DNA of 64,000 bases, taken from positions 62,001-126,000 of the forward strand of contig CAWKJU010000017.1 of NCBI GenBank assembly GCA_963849955.1. The letters run 5' to 3'. Positions 52,829 to 61,079 of this stretch are shown piece by piece. The first letter of the stretch is position 1, and the number at the start of each line of letters is the position of its first letter. Under the pieces are notes generated by a model. That model was not told the DNA's origin. It made no database searches and was given only the letters and a program-made list of their open reading frames with translations. Both the position numbers and the translations under genes were made by a program. The DNA comes from CAWFGW01 sp963849955. Its GTDB lineage: Bacteria > Bacteroidota > Bacteroidia > Cytophagales > JAAEPT01.

Positions 52829-53845
52829 TTATAAAAATTTCTTATCCTTTGATGACTTCGTCCAAACATACATGCCCCCAATAGCTCCGAAAAACAAATG
52901 AAACAGCATTTGGATTCCATGAAAAATGACTGACATGGACGTTGCAAATAAGGCAGTCACACCAAATTGTAGTAAAACCTCTTTAATAATAAAATGATAG
53001 GCACCCATACCCCCTCCAGCAATAGGCAAGCTTCGACCGATGCTACCAAAAGCTCCTGTGGCCAACGCTGCACTCCACTTTTCTTGTAATGAACTATCTA
53101 AAGCAAACAAACATATATAGTTAGTTGTGAAATAGTATCCCCAAATTAAAAAGGTATACAAAATTAATAATGGAATGTTTTTTACTTTTTTAATTGATAA
53201 AATACCTTGCCACATCTCATCGGCCCAAGAAGTTTTACCTTCCGCTTTACTTGCTTCTTCTTTTTTATCTAAATGGTTACTAAAAAAATACAGCGCAACA
53301 ACCCCACTAATTATAATAAGGACTGCAATAATCCAATTGTCAAGCACTTTTAAATAATATGGTCGAATCCACGGTAACACATATTCATGGATTAATCCTT
53401 TAAACCGGTCGTATTGCATGAAAAAAATAGTGGGTAACACAATCGCTAATGAACACACATCAAGCATGCGTTCTATTAAAACAGTTCCAAATAACCGAGT
53501 GACTGGTATTTTGGTGGTTTTGTTCAATGAAGCACAACGTATTATTTCGCCTACACGAGGAATTAAATAGTTAATAGCATATCCTAATAATAGGGAATGG
53601 AAAATAGGGGTAAGCTTTACATGATCTCCATTACTATTAATTAATTGTTGCCAACGTAAGCATCTTATGAGGTGGCCAACAAAGGATATCATCACCACTA
53701 AGCCTATCCAATAAAAATTTGCGGATAGCAGCTGCGTTCCGATTTCACTTAAATCCTCTTTGCCAAATGTTTTTTGTAAAAAATAGAAGCCAATCGCTAA
53801 AAAAGCAATGTAACCTAAGGCTTTAAAGAAGAACGATTTATTCAT
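52829..53845 (-). CDS. Flippase-like integral membrane protein (UPF0104 / LPG synthase TM domain)
   Basis: A 338-residue membrane protein with about eight helices, of the lysylphosphatidylglycerol synthase TM region family (UPF0104). The signature IRCLRWQQLINS and INYLIPRVGEIIRCASLNKT match the conserved R-rich and PRVGE motifs, and GSIGRSLPIAGGGMGAYHF is the second one. It lacks the catalytic C-terminal domain of MprF, so it is likely a lipid flippase or lipid-linked carrier. An earlier in-frame ATG exists at 53872; the ATG at 53845 (MNKSFFFKALG) is preferred because it follows an exact -7 box by four bases. Confidence 0.85.
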   Translation of the reverse strand: MNKSFFFKALGYIAFLAIGFYFLQKTFGKEDLSEIGTQLLSANFYWIGLVVMISFVGHLIRCLRWQQLINSNGDHVKLTPIFHSLLLGYAINYLIPRVGEIIRCASLNKTTKIPVTRLFGTVLIERMLDVCSLAIVLPTIFFMQYDRFKGLIHEYVLPWIRPYYLKVLDNWIIAVLIIISGVVALYFFSNHLDKKEEASKAEGKTSWADEMWQGILSIKKVKNIPLLILYTFLIWGYYFTTNYICLFALDSSLQEKWSAALATGAFGSIGRSLPIAGGGMGAYHFIIKEVLLQFGVTALFATSMSVIFHGIQMLFHLFFGAIGGMYVWTKSSKDKKFL

Positions 53846-53849
53846 GGCA

Positions 53850-53857
53850 CAAATGTA
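53850..53857 (-). promoter_or_regulatory. -7 box of the flippase-like gene
   Basis: TACATTTG on the minus strand matches TAnnTTTG and ends four bases (TGCC) before the ATG at 53845. No TTTG is found at the expected -33 distance. Confidence 0.5.
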
Positions 53858-54030
53858 GAACATTAAAAACATTCTTTCATAGGTCTTCGAACGATGTTTT
53901 CCCCAAGCTTTTTCTACAATGTGTAGTCTTATTTTCTCAAAAAAAACTAAAAAAACCCATTTATTTTAAAAAAACGGGGTGGTCTCATGTTTGTCTAAGG
54001 AGTTGGTACGATAACCAAACAATTACCACG

Positions 54031-54486
54031 ATGAAAGCATATATCATTACACCCGAAAAATTAATTGACGAATTAAATGTTTTAATTCTAAAAAACATTG
54101 ATGCCTCAAGAGGCTTTTTAGCTGCAGCTTATAACATAAGCTTGCACCCACTTAAAGAAATTTTTATAAACTGTTCAACACAACGTTACGCTTTTGCAGA
54201 AGAACTACAAGAGCGGGTAAAAAAATTAGGGGGCGAGCCAACTGGTGAGGAAAGTTACCCTCATCTGGGAAAAGGTTTATGGGCTGATATGTCTTTAGCA
54301 GTTAACTCTGATTCCGAAGAAGTGGTTTGGGAAACTTGTATAGCAGGTGAGCATACTATTCTTTCTGATTATGAATTCCTTTTGGAATCTAACCTCTCGG
54401 ACAAATTGAATTCAATGATTGAAATTCAACGAAATGTGGTAAGTGACACGCTTCAAATGGCAAAAATGCTTGAAAGCGCTGCTTAA
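54031..54486 (+). CDS. DUF2383 (PA2169 family) four-helix protein, copy 1
   Basis: A 151-residue soluble protein of the PA2169/DUF2383 family, a ferritin-like four-helix bundle. The blocks are IDELNVLILKNIDASRGFL, LKEIFINCSTQRYAFAEELQ, and the LGGEPTGEESYPHLGKGLW region, followed by EEVVWETCIAGEHTILSDYE. Members are linked to stress responses; the biochemical function is unknown. The start follows MKAYIITPEK. No clear -7 box is seen. It is followed after 50 bases by a diverged paralogue. Confidence 0.85.
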   Translation: MKAYIITPEKLIDELNVLILKNIDASRGFLAAAYNISLHPLKEIFINCSTQRYAFAEELQERVKKLGGEPTGEESYPHLGKGLWADMSLAVNSDSEEVVWETCIAGEHTILSDYEFLLESNLSDKLNSMIEIQRNVVSDTLQMAKMLESAA

Positions 54487-54536
54487 AACAAAGTCCCTCT
54501 ATTTTAAATAAATGTATAACTAAAACGATTAAAATT

Positions 54537-54992
54537 ATGAATAATGAAAAAATAAGTAATGAGAATCTAATTGAAGAATTGAACGATATTATCGTTAAAA
54601 ATTACGATGCCTCTAAAGGATTTAAAAATGCAGCGAGTAATGTTAAACTCCAAGAATTAAAAGAAGTTTTTCTTGAATGTTCGACTCAGCGAAACAAATT
54701 TGCAGGTGAATTACAGCAAGAAATACGTTCTTTAGGTGGAGAACCAAAGCATGAAACAAGTGCTATCAGTGCAATGCACCGTGCTTGGATGGATGTTAAA
54801 TCTGCCGTTTCATCTGATGAAGAAGAAGCAATTCTTGGCGCATGTGTTACTGGTGAAAAAGCTGCAGTAAAAGAGTACGATGATTTATTGGATCAAAATA
54901 TTCCAGCTAACATAAGAGAAGTGATTCAAACACAGCGAAATGTTGTAAATGATACGTTGCAGTCTATAAAAATTTTAGAAGATGCTGCTTAG
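54537..54992 (+). CDS. DUF2383 (PA2169 family) four-helix protein, copy 2
   Basis: A 151-residue paralogue of the preceding gene, the same length and colinear. The shared blocks are NLIEELNDIIVKNYDASKGF, LKEVFLECSTQRNKFAGELQ, LGGEPKHETSA and QRNVVNDTLQSIKILEDAA, which match the neighbour at about half the positions by eye. The two are probably co-transcribed as the space holds no promoter or terminator, and the pair ends at a strong terminator. Recent duplication followed by divergence is likely. Confidence 0.85.
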   Translation: MNNEKISNENLIEELNDIIVKNYDASKGFKNAASNVKLQELKEVFLECSTQRNKFAGELQQEIRSLGGEPKHETSAISAMHRAWMDVKSAVSSDEEEAILGACVTGEKAAVKEYDDLLDQNIPANIREVIQTQRNVVNDTLQSIKILEDAA

Positions 54993-55014
54993 TCTTATCA
55001 TACCTTCGTGAAAA

Positions 55015-55047
55015 GTCAATGTGAACAGAATCACATTGACTTTTTTT
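55015..55047 (+). terminator. Terminator of the DUF2383 pair
   Basis: GTCAATGTGA (55015-55024) and TCACATTGAC (55031-55040) are exact complements around ACAGAA, followed by seven T. It is one of the clearest terminators in the window. Confidence 0.9.
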
Positions 55048-55218
55048 ATATCTCATTCATTACACATCTGTGGCTTTTTATCTACTAATTCTCCTAACTA
55101 ATTTCTCTTACTTTATCCAGAAGAGTGTTAAGAACTCTTATTGCTGTTTTAGCGCCATAGGTATTTAAAAAACAAACTGGTGAACTTTTCAGCCGCTTAC
55201 CAGCTATCATGAAAAAAA

Positions 55219-56280
55219 TTAATACCTCAATGTTAATTGTGGTGTTTGCGCTTCTTCGGAGTAAAAATTAGAAACCGAACACCCTACCAATCGAATGGAG
55301 TTTTGTAGCTCTTCTTTATCCAACAATTGAAAAACAACAGATTGTATTGCTGTTTGTTCATTAGTAAAATAAGGTAACGTAGTACTCCGTGTAATTTGTT
55401 TAAAGTCAGAATACTTAATTTTCAGAGTAATTGTTTTTCCTTCTTGTTTATTTTTGACAAGTCGTGCAGCAACTTTCTCGACTAAAGGATTTAACTTTTT
55501 TTTAAGTTCCTCTTTTTTAATTAAGTCGTTCGTAAAGGTGGTTTCAGCACCTATTGATTTTGGTTCACGCTGTGGCACAACTGGGCGATGATCTATTGCT
55601 CTAGCTAATTCATAAAAATAAGGGCCTGACTTCCCAAAGCGTTGGGTTAAACCCTCCAATGAAAATCGCTTCAAATCTTTACCCCGAAACACTCCCATTT
55701 TTCGGAGTTTTTCAGCCGTCACCTTTCCTATTCCATGAAACCGTTCAATAGCTAATTTTTCAATAAATGTTTGACCCTGATCAGGGTTAATTACATATAA
55801 ACCATCTGGTTTATCGTAGTCGGAAGCTATTTTAGCTAAAAATTTATTATATGAAACTCCAGCAGAAGCGGTTAAATCCGTTTTTTCTTTAATTTTTTGT
55901 TTGATCTCTTGAGCAATGTGTGTTGCCGAAAGCATGTTTTTTTTATTCGTACTTACATCAAGATACGCTTCATCTAATGATAATGGTTCGAATAAATCAG
56001 TATATTCTCTAAAGACCGATCGAATAATCAGCGAAGTGGTTTTATATGCTTCAAACCGTGGTTTCACAAAAATCAGGTGCGGACAAAGTTCTAGCGCTCT
56101 CCGGCCTGCCATGGCTGAACGCACACCAAACTTTCTTGCTTCATAACTGGCAGCAGCTACGACACCCCTATCTCCACCACCACCCACTGCAATGGCTTTG
56201 TTTTGCAACTCTGGAAAATCGCGCTGCTCTACCGAGGCAAAAAATGCATCCATGTCTATATGTATAATTTTTCTAATCAC
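55219..56280 (-). CDS. dinB: DNA polymerase IV (Y-family)
   Basis: A 353-residue translesion polymerase. The N-terminal VIRKIIHIDMDAFFASVEQR and the active-site SLDEAYLDVS give the Asp and Glu metal ligands; the HhH-type thumb (FHGIGKVTAEKLRKMGVFR) and the little finger (GAETTFTNDLIKKEELKK) follow. It copies past lesions with low fidelity. A GTG at 56280 is chosen because it starts the family pattern; the in-frame ATG at 56319 would place 13 residues inside the terminator of the neighbouring gene. Its C-terminal beta-clamp motif is not obvious (TPQLTLRY ends the protein). The gene stands alone. Confidence 0.93.
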   Translation of the reverse strand: MIRKIIHIDMDAFFASVEQRDFPELQNKAIAVGGGGDRGVVAAASYEARKFGVRSAMAGRRALELCPHLIFVKPRFEAYKTTSLIIRSVFREYTDLFEPLSLDEAYLDVSTNKKNMLSATHIAQEIKQKIKEKTDLTASAGVSYNKFLAKIASDYDKPDGLYVINPDQGQTFIEKLAIERFHGIGKVTAEKLRKMGVFRGKDLKRFSLEGLTQRFGKSGPYFYELARAIDHRPVVPQREPKSIGAETTFTNDLIKKEELKKKLNPLVEKVAARLVKNKQEGKTITLKIKYSDFKQITRSTTLPYFTNEQTAIQSVVFQLLDKEELQNSIRLVGCSVSNFYSEEAQTPQLTLRY

Positions 56281-56294
56281 AGAACCGAATAAAC

Positions 56295-56329
56295 AAAAAA
56301 ATTCCGAACGATGGTTCATTCGGAATTTT
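56295..56329 (-). terminator. Terminator between the small membrane protein and dinB
   Basis: AAAATTCCGAA pairs with TTCGGAATTTT across TGAACCATCG on the minus strand, followed by TTTTTTTG. It lies 35-69 bases past the stop of the 71-residue gene and immediately upstream of dinB. Confidence 0.85.
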
Positions 56330-56363
56330 CTTAAATAATCAATAGCTGGGTTTCTATCTTTAA

Positions 56364-56579
56364 TTAGTTCATAGGGATTGACGGCTGAATAAGCATATCA
56401 TCAGTTCCAGAAGTCACCATACCATCATTTAACTCTTGTTGATAGTTGATTTTTTCTCCCTCTTTTGAATTTGAACCTTCTTGACTACTATAATATTTGA
56501 ACGCAAAAAGAATCAATAATAGAATAATGATAGGGAGTTGTCTTTTTGATTTATATTCTGTTTGCTCTACAGTATTCAT
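56364..56579 (-). CDS. Small single-helix membrane protein, unknown
   Basis: A 71-residue protein. Residues 1-13 are polar (MNTVEQTEYKSKR), residues 14-29 form one hydrophobic helix (QLPIIILLLILFAFKYY), and the rest is an acidic, disordered tail ending LIQPSIPMN. It looks like a type II or tail-anchored single-pass protein with no signal cleavage. No family is recognised. It is followed by an intrinsic terminator, which supports its being a real transcription unit, though no exact promoter box is seen. It lies between dinB and the SpoU methyltransferase on the same strand. Confidence 0.55.
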   Translation of the reverse strand: MNTVEQTEYKSKRQLPIIILLLILFAFKYYSSQEGSNSKEGEKINYQQELNDGMVTSGTDDMLIQPSIPMN

Positions 56580-56673
56580 AGCGTAATGATTTTATTCTCG
56601 TTCATCTATAAGAACCAGATTGTGAATAAAGGGTTGCTCAACCGCTATAAAAAAGTTAAAAGTTTTGGTTTGT

Positions 56674-57192
56674 TTACTTAATTGCCTCCCATAGGACCAC
56701 TCCTATGGTAACAGACACATTTAATGAATGTTTCGCGCCAAATTGAGGAATTTCAATAGCTACATCAGCCAATTCTAATACTTCTTCTGAAATACCAAAC
56801 ACTTCGTTGCCAAAGACAAAAGCTGTTTTTTCTTCTTTTGAAAACGGATATTTTTCTAAAGAAATACTGGTATCAATTTGTTCGATTAAAGCAATTTTGT
56901 AGCCTTCTGATTTTAGTTGTTCTATAGCCAATTTTGTAGTTACAGCATGTTCCCACGCTACGGTTTCTTGTGCTCCCAATGCTGTTTTGTGAATATCGCG
57001 ATGTGGGGGTGTGCCTGTTATTCCACATAAAACAATTTTTTCTATGCCAAATGCATCGGACGTCCTAAATGCTGAACCTACATTATTGAGACTTCTTATA
57101 TTGTCTAATACTACTACAAAAGGGGCTTTTTGAGCATTTTTTGCTCCTTCTTGACTCAATCTGTTGAGTTCGGTTACACCTAATTTTTTCAT
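56674..57192 (-). CDS. SpoU (TrmH) family RNA methyltransferase
   Basis: A 172-residue SAM-dependent RNA 2'-O-methyltransferase of the SPOUT superfamily. Motif 1 is LNNVGSAFRTSDAFGIEKIV, motif 2 is AFVFGNEVFGIS and motif 3 is HSLNVSVTIGVVLWEAI, which together make the deep trefoil knot. Its target is a ribose in tRNA or rRNA and cannot be named from sequence. A TTG start at 57201 is possible, but the ATG at 57192 is preferred, six bases after an exact -7 box. It is divergent from mutS with 121 bases between. Confidence 0.9.
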   Translation of the reverse strand: MKKLGVTELNRLSQEGAKNAQKAPFVVVLDNIRSLNNVGSAFRTSDAFGIEKIVLCGITGTPPHRDIHKTALGAQETVAWEHAVTTKLAIEQLKSEGYKIALIEQIDTSISLEKYPFSKEEKTAFVFGNEVFGISEEVLELADVAIEIPQFGAKHSLNVSVTIGVVLWEAIK

Positions 57193-57198
57193 TCTTAT

Positions 57199-57206
57199 CA
57201 AAACTA
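57199..57206 (-). promoter_or_regulatory. -7 box of the SpoU methyltransferase gene
   Basis: TAGTTTTG on the minus strand matches TAnnTTTG exactly and is six bases (ATAAGA) from the ATG at 57192. Confidence 0.5.
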
Positions 57207-57313
57207 TAAAATCCAGGTGTTAATTGACAATGTGATGTGAATAACTTCCAATCCTTCACTTCCTAATTCGTAGTCAAAATCAGTAGTTTTATCGTCTTAT
57301 AAATTTACCCGAA

Positions 57314-59911
57314 ATGGCCTCCAGCGAAACTCCTTTAATGAAACAATATTACGCTATCAAAGCGAAATATCCAGGAGCTATGTTGTTATTCAGAGTAGGC
57401 GATTTTTACGAAACTTTTGGTGAAGACGCAGCTACTGCTAGTAAAATATTAAACATCACCCTAACCAAGCGGGCTAATGGGTCCGCATCAGAAATTGCGC
57501 TGGCGGGATTTCCTCACCATGCTTTAGACAACTACTTACCAAAGTTAGTGCGAGCTGGAAAACGGGTGGCCATATGTGACCAACTGGAAAACCCCAAGGA
57601 TGTTAAAGGTATCGTAAAAAGAGGAGTAACCGAATTGGTAACTCCAGGAGTTTCGTACAACGACAATGTACTTGATGTAAAGCAAAACAACTATTTAGCT
57701 TCGGTTCAATTGGGTAAAAAGTCTTGCGGGATTGCTTTTTTGGATATCTCCACTGGAGAATTTTTATGTGCAGAGGGCACAAAAGCATATGCAGATAAAT
57801 TGATTCAAAGTTTTAATCCTTCGGAAATTCTATACTGTAAAAAACAGAAAGCCGACTTTGAAGCCACTTTTGGCGATCAACACACCACATTCCGTTTAGA
57901 TGATTGGGTCTATCAAGTGGATTATGCTAAAGAAAAATTAACCACTCATTTCAAAACCACCAATCTCAAAGGTTTTGGCATTGACGATCTTCAGGAAGGA
58001 ATTATTGCCGCAGGAGCTGTCTTACAATATTTGGAAGAAACAGAACACCGGGAAATCAATCACATCGCCTCTATTTCCCGCATCGAAGAAGAAAAATACG
58101 TGTGGCTGGATAAGTTTACCATCCGCAACTTAGAGCTGGTATACCCGCAACATGAAAACGGCATTCCCTTAATTAGCATTTTGGACCAAACGGCCACACC
58201 CATGGGTGCTAGAATGCTTAAGAAATGGATGGTACTTCCGCTCAAAGAAAAAAAACTGATTGATGAACGACTGAAAGTGGTCGAAGCCTTCACCAAAGAT
58301 GATAAAATTTTAGAAACGCTAGTGCAGCACCTTCGGCCTATTGGTGACTTAGAACGTTTAATTTCTAAGGTAGCTGCTCGAAGAATAAATCCGCGAGAAA
58401 TTTATCAGCTTAAAAGGGCATTGGATCAACTTGTTCCAATTAAGGAATTGTTGAAGGCTAGTAAAATTACTTCGCTACAGGTCATTGCAGATAAAATAAA
58501 TTTGTGTGAATTCCTTCGGGACAAAATCACCAAAGAGGTCAGAGAAGACTTACCGATAGTTACCAACCAAGGCGGAATTTTTACTGCTGGCGTTAATGAA
58601 GAGCTAGACAATTTACGCGCGATTTCAGGTTCTGGAAAAGATTTTTTGATTCAGATTCAACAACGAGAAGCAGAACGCACTGGCATTCCAAAGATTAAAA
58701 TTGCCTATAACAAAGTCTTTGGCTACTACCTTGAAGTTTCCAATGCACAAAAAGACAAAGTACCGCCTGAGTGGATTCGTAAACAAACCTTGGTCAATGC
58801 GGAGCGGTTTATCACAGAAGAATTAAAAGTCTACGAGGATAAAATCCTCAATGCTGAAGGCCGCATCCATGCCATTGAGCACGAACTTTTTCAAGACCTG
58901 ATCATCGCGGCTTGCGAATACGTAACACCTATTCAACAAAATGCACAATTGTTAGGTACCATAGATTCTTTGGCTTCTTTTGCTCAAGTGGCACTGGAAA
59001 ACAATTATTGTAAACCAGAAGTGCACGAAGGTCACGAACTGGAAATTAAAGCTGGTCGTCATCCCGTTATTGAAAAGCAACTTTCTGCAGATGACCCTTA
59101 TGTTCCCAATGATGTATATTTGGACGACAGCGATCAGCAAGTGATGATTATTACCGGACCAAACATGGCGGGTAAGTCAGCTTTGCTCCGGCAGGTTGCT
59201 TTGATTTCTTTAATGGCCCAGGTGGGTTCCTATGTGCCTGCTACATCTGCAAAAATCGGTATTATTGATAAAGTATTTACCCGGGTGGGGGCTTCTGATA
59301 ACCTCTCTCAGGGTGAATCGACCTTTATGGTCGAGATGACCGAAACCGCTAGCATCCTCAACAACTTGAGCGAACGCAGCTTGGTCTTGATGGATGAAAT
59401 CGGACGAGGTACCAGTACCTACGATGGTATTTCCATTGCGTGGTCTATCGTAGAATTTTTGCATAACCACCCGAAGTGCAAAGCAAAAACCTTGTTTGCC
59501 ACGCACTACCATGAACTGAACCAATTAGCCACCGACTTTCCACGCATCAAAAACTTTAATGTTTCGGTGAAGGAAGTAGGAAATAAAATTGTGTTTATGC
59601 GGACGCTAAAAGAGGGTGGAAGCGAACACTCCTTTGGTATTCATGTGGCGCAATTGGCTGGTATGCCTCAAAATGTAGTGATTCGCGCACACGAAATTAT
59701 GTCGCACTTGGAGAAAGACAAGGTTTCTGAAAAAACCAATGCAGCTATTTCGGCTATGCCAAAAAACAATTTTCAACTCAGTCTTTTTGATGCGGCCAAC
59801 CCTCAATTCGAAAAAGTGGTGGAACTACTGGAAACCATTGATATTAACACAATTTCGCCTGTGGAAGCTTTGTTGAAGTTAAATGAGATTAAGGGAATGT
59901 TGAAGGAGTAG
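57314..59911 (+). CDS. mutS: DNA mismatch repair protein MutS
   Basis: An 865-residue MutS1 protein. The mismatch-recognition Phe-x-Glu is in GDFYETF (F31, E33). The connector, lever and clamp domains follow, and the ATPase has the Walker A GPNMAGKSALLRQ and the signature DEIGRGTSTYDG, with the helix-turn-helix ending at the C-terminus. It binds base mismatches and recruits MutL. The gene is divergent from the SpoU methyltransferase. Beyond its stop, the next 571 bases hold decayed sequence rather than genes. Confidence 0.97.
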   Translation: MASSETPLMKQYYAIKAKYPGAMLLFRVGDFYETFGEDAATASKILNITLTKRANGSASEIALAGFPHHALDNYLPKLVRAGKRVAICDQLENPKDVKGIVKRGVTELVTPGVSYNDNVLDVKQNNYLASVQLGKKSCGIAFLDISTGEFLCAEGTKAYADKLIQSFNPSEILYCKKQKADFEATFGDQHTTFRLDDWVYQVDYAKEKLTTHFKTTNLKGFGIDDLQEGIIAAGAVLQYLEETEHREINHIASISRIEEEKYVWLDKFTIRNLELVYPQHENGIPLISILDQTATPMGARMLKKWMVLPLKEKKLIDERLKVVEAFTKDDKILETLVQHLRPIGDLERLISKVAARRINPREIYQLKRALDQLVPIKELLKASKITSLQVIADKINLCEFLRDKITKEVREDLPIVTNQGGIFTAGVNEELDNLRAISGSGKDFLIQIQQREAERTGIPKIKIAYNKVFGYYLEVSNAQKDKVPPEWIRKQTLVNAERFITEELKVYEDKILNAEGRIHAIEHELFQDLIIAACEYVTPIQQNAQLLGTIDSLASFAQVALENNYCKPEVHEGHELEIKAGRHPVIEKQLSADDPYVPNDVYLDDSDQQVMIITGPNMAGKSALLRQVALISLMAQVGSYVPATSAKIGIIDKVFTRVGASDNLSQGESTFMVEMTETASILNNLSERSLVLMDEIGRGTSTYDGISIAWSIVEFLHNHPKCKAKTLFATHYHELNQLATDFPRIKNFNVSVKEVGNKIVFMRTLKEGGSEHSFGIHVAQLAGMPQNVVIRAHEIMSHLEKDKVSEKTNAAISAMPKNNFQLSLFDAANPQFEKVVELLETIDINTISPVEALLKLNEIKGMLKE

Positions 59912-60057
59912 GTTGTTTGTACGAACGGACGCTCTCTACAATTGTAAGTCGTTGGAGCGCATTGCTAAACCTACAACTTGAGGAGTAGTTTTAGCCTAAG
60001 TGGATAGTTGTGTTATGGAAGCGGTAACATGTTTGTCTTGACTTGCGCTAATGAAAA

Positions 60058-60369
60058 CTAGCCCTTTTTCTTACTTAGCGCATAGCTAATAAAAATTTCC
60101 TGAGACCAGTATCCTGCATATGTCCGTAAGCCTGTTGTCAAAAACTCAAAATTATACGATAGTTTAAATCCCTTTGCTTTTACGCTAGCTAAAAAAGCTA
60201 CACCAGAAAGATGTCTGTATGAGAAACCAACACCTAATAGCTTATTTTCGGCAGATAAACCAAGCGAGTTGATCAAACGAAAATCATTAGTCATGATCGA
60301 TTGTAGTTGTGGTTGTAATGTCCAAGCACTCGCTGTCTTAAGTTTAGCTTTTTCAGCGTAACTTAAGCC
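60058..60369 (-). pseudogene. C-terminal fragment of a PorP/SprF family T9SS membrane protein
   Basis: The minus-strand frame is open from just after a TAA at 60372-60370 to a stop at 60058, about 103 codons, without a signal peptide or good start. The readable end has GVGFSYRHLSGVAFLASVKA and KLSYNFEFLTTGLRTYAGYW, then SQEIFISYALSKKKG, the ending of the PorP/SprF family that forms type IX secretion-related outer-membrane proteins (usually about 300 residues). The rest of the gene is absent; hairpin-bearing repeat sequence lies at its truncated end. It is therefore a decayed remnant or a broken gene. The inner ATG at 60294 would give a 78-residue product that cannot fold as a barrel. Confidence 0.55.
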
Positions 60370-60473
60370 TTATTCTTTTTAGAAGTCTGTGACTTGGTTA
60401 CTCATATTGCCAAAACGCAGTTACAACCTGCGACAATATTTATTAGCTTAAGTTAAGCAAGCTAAACTTAAGC
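60337..60473. repeat. Pair of related hairpins flanking a 78-base segment
   Basis: Hairpin 1 (60337-60367) has arms CTTAAGTT and AACTTAAG, and hairpin 2 (60446-60473) has arms GCTTAAGTT and AACTTAAGC; both contain TAGC/GCTA near the loop. Between them are two smaller inverted pairs, AAGTC/GACTT and GCAG/CTGC. The arrangement resembles a REP-like or small non-autonomous element that may have broken the PorP/SprF gene, since hairpin 1 overlaps the readable fragment. No second copy is visible in this window. Confidence 0.4.
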
Positions 60474-60482
60474 CATAGTTTG

Positions 60483-61010
60483 TTATTCGATTATGAGAAA
60501 GGCATTATCCGATAATTGGATTTTTTCATAAGAGATAGCACCAGAAGAAGTGTTGAATAGAAGTTTAACCCAACCAATTTTATACGTGCCTCTTTCTTCG
60601 ATTTTTACCCCTAGATAGTAATCTTGATTTAATTCTGAGGATATCGTCCAGTTTTTGTCCCAAATGTTATTATTCCCTGAGATTTGAATAACGTTTTTTG
60701 AATAATTGATCCATTCAGAATCAGTATTATTATCTGTTTTGATAGTATCTCCTTTCCGTAAGAAAAGTGCTGAATTCTGATTTTTTAATAATTGATTGTT
60801 ATTTAGTGGTTTTATAGAGCCCCATGCCGAATGACTAGAAGGGGGAATATCCGTTGTTTCAACCGAAGAATAGCGTACTTCAAAATCTGCTTTTAAGTCT
60901 CCGTTAATATCAAAAATTTGGTCATCTGGTATTTGGAGTTCTTTTTCTTTGTCCTTATTACAAGAAAACAATAATGTTAAAGAGAATGTTAATAAAAGTA
61001 GTTTTTTCAT
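60483..61010 (-). CDS. Lipoprotein of unknown function
   Basis: A 175-residue lipoprotein. The signal MKKLLLLTFSLTLLFSCNKD has a lipobox with Cys17. The mature part is polar (KDKEKELQIPDDQIFDINGD) and beta-rich (SEWINYSKNVIQISG, WDKNWTISSELNQDYYLGVK), with GTYKIGWVKLLF near the end. It resembles small secreted lipoproteins of Bacteroidota with an unassigned beta-sandwich fold. I recognise no family. It is co-directional with the gene at 61080 but separated by 69 bases, so co-transcription is possible. Confidence 0.65.
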   Translation of the reverse strand: MKKLLLLTFSLTLLFSCNKDKEKELQIPDDQIFDINGDLKADFEVRYSSVETTDIPPSSHSAWGSIKPLNNNQLLKNQNSALFLRKGDTIKTDNNTDSEWINYSKNVIQISGNNNIWDKNWTISSELNQDYYLGVKIEERGTYKIGWVKLLFNTSSGAISYEKIQLSDNAFLIIE

Positions 61011-61079
61011 AATATTTTAAAAGATTGATCAACTAACGTTTTATCAATAATCTTATTGTATACAGCATATTACAATGTA

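Noticed and set aside
56281..56319. ATG-started extension of dinB (MNHRSEFF)
   Set aside because: These 13 residues lie in the terminator of the preceding gene; the family start matches the GTG at 56280.
60058..60294. A 78-residue intact gene starting at an internal ATG
   Set aside because: The frame is open further upstream, has no signal peptide and matches only the C-terminal end of PorP/SprF proteins, so it is called a remnant.
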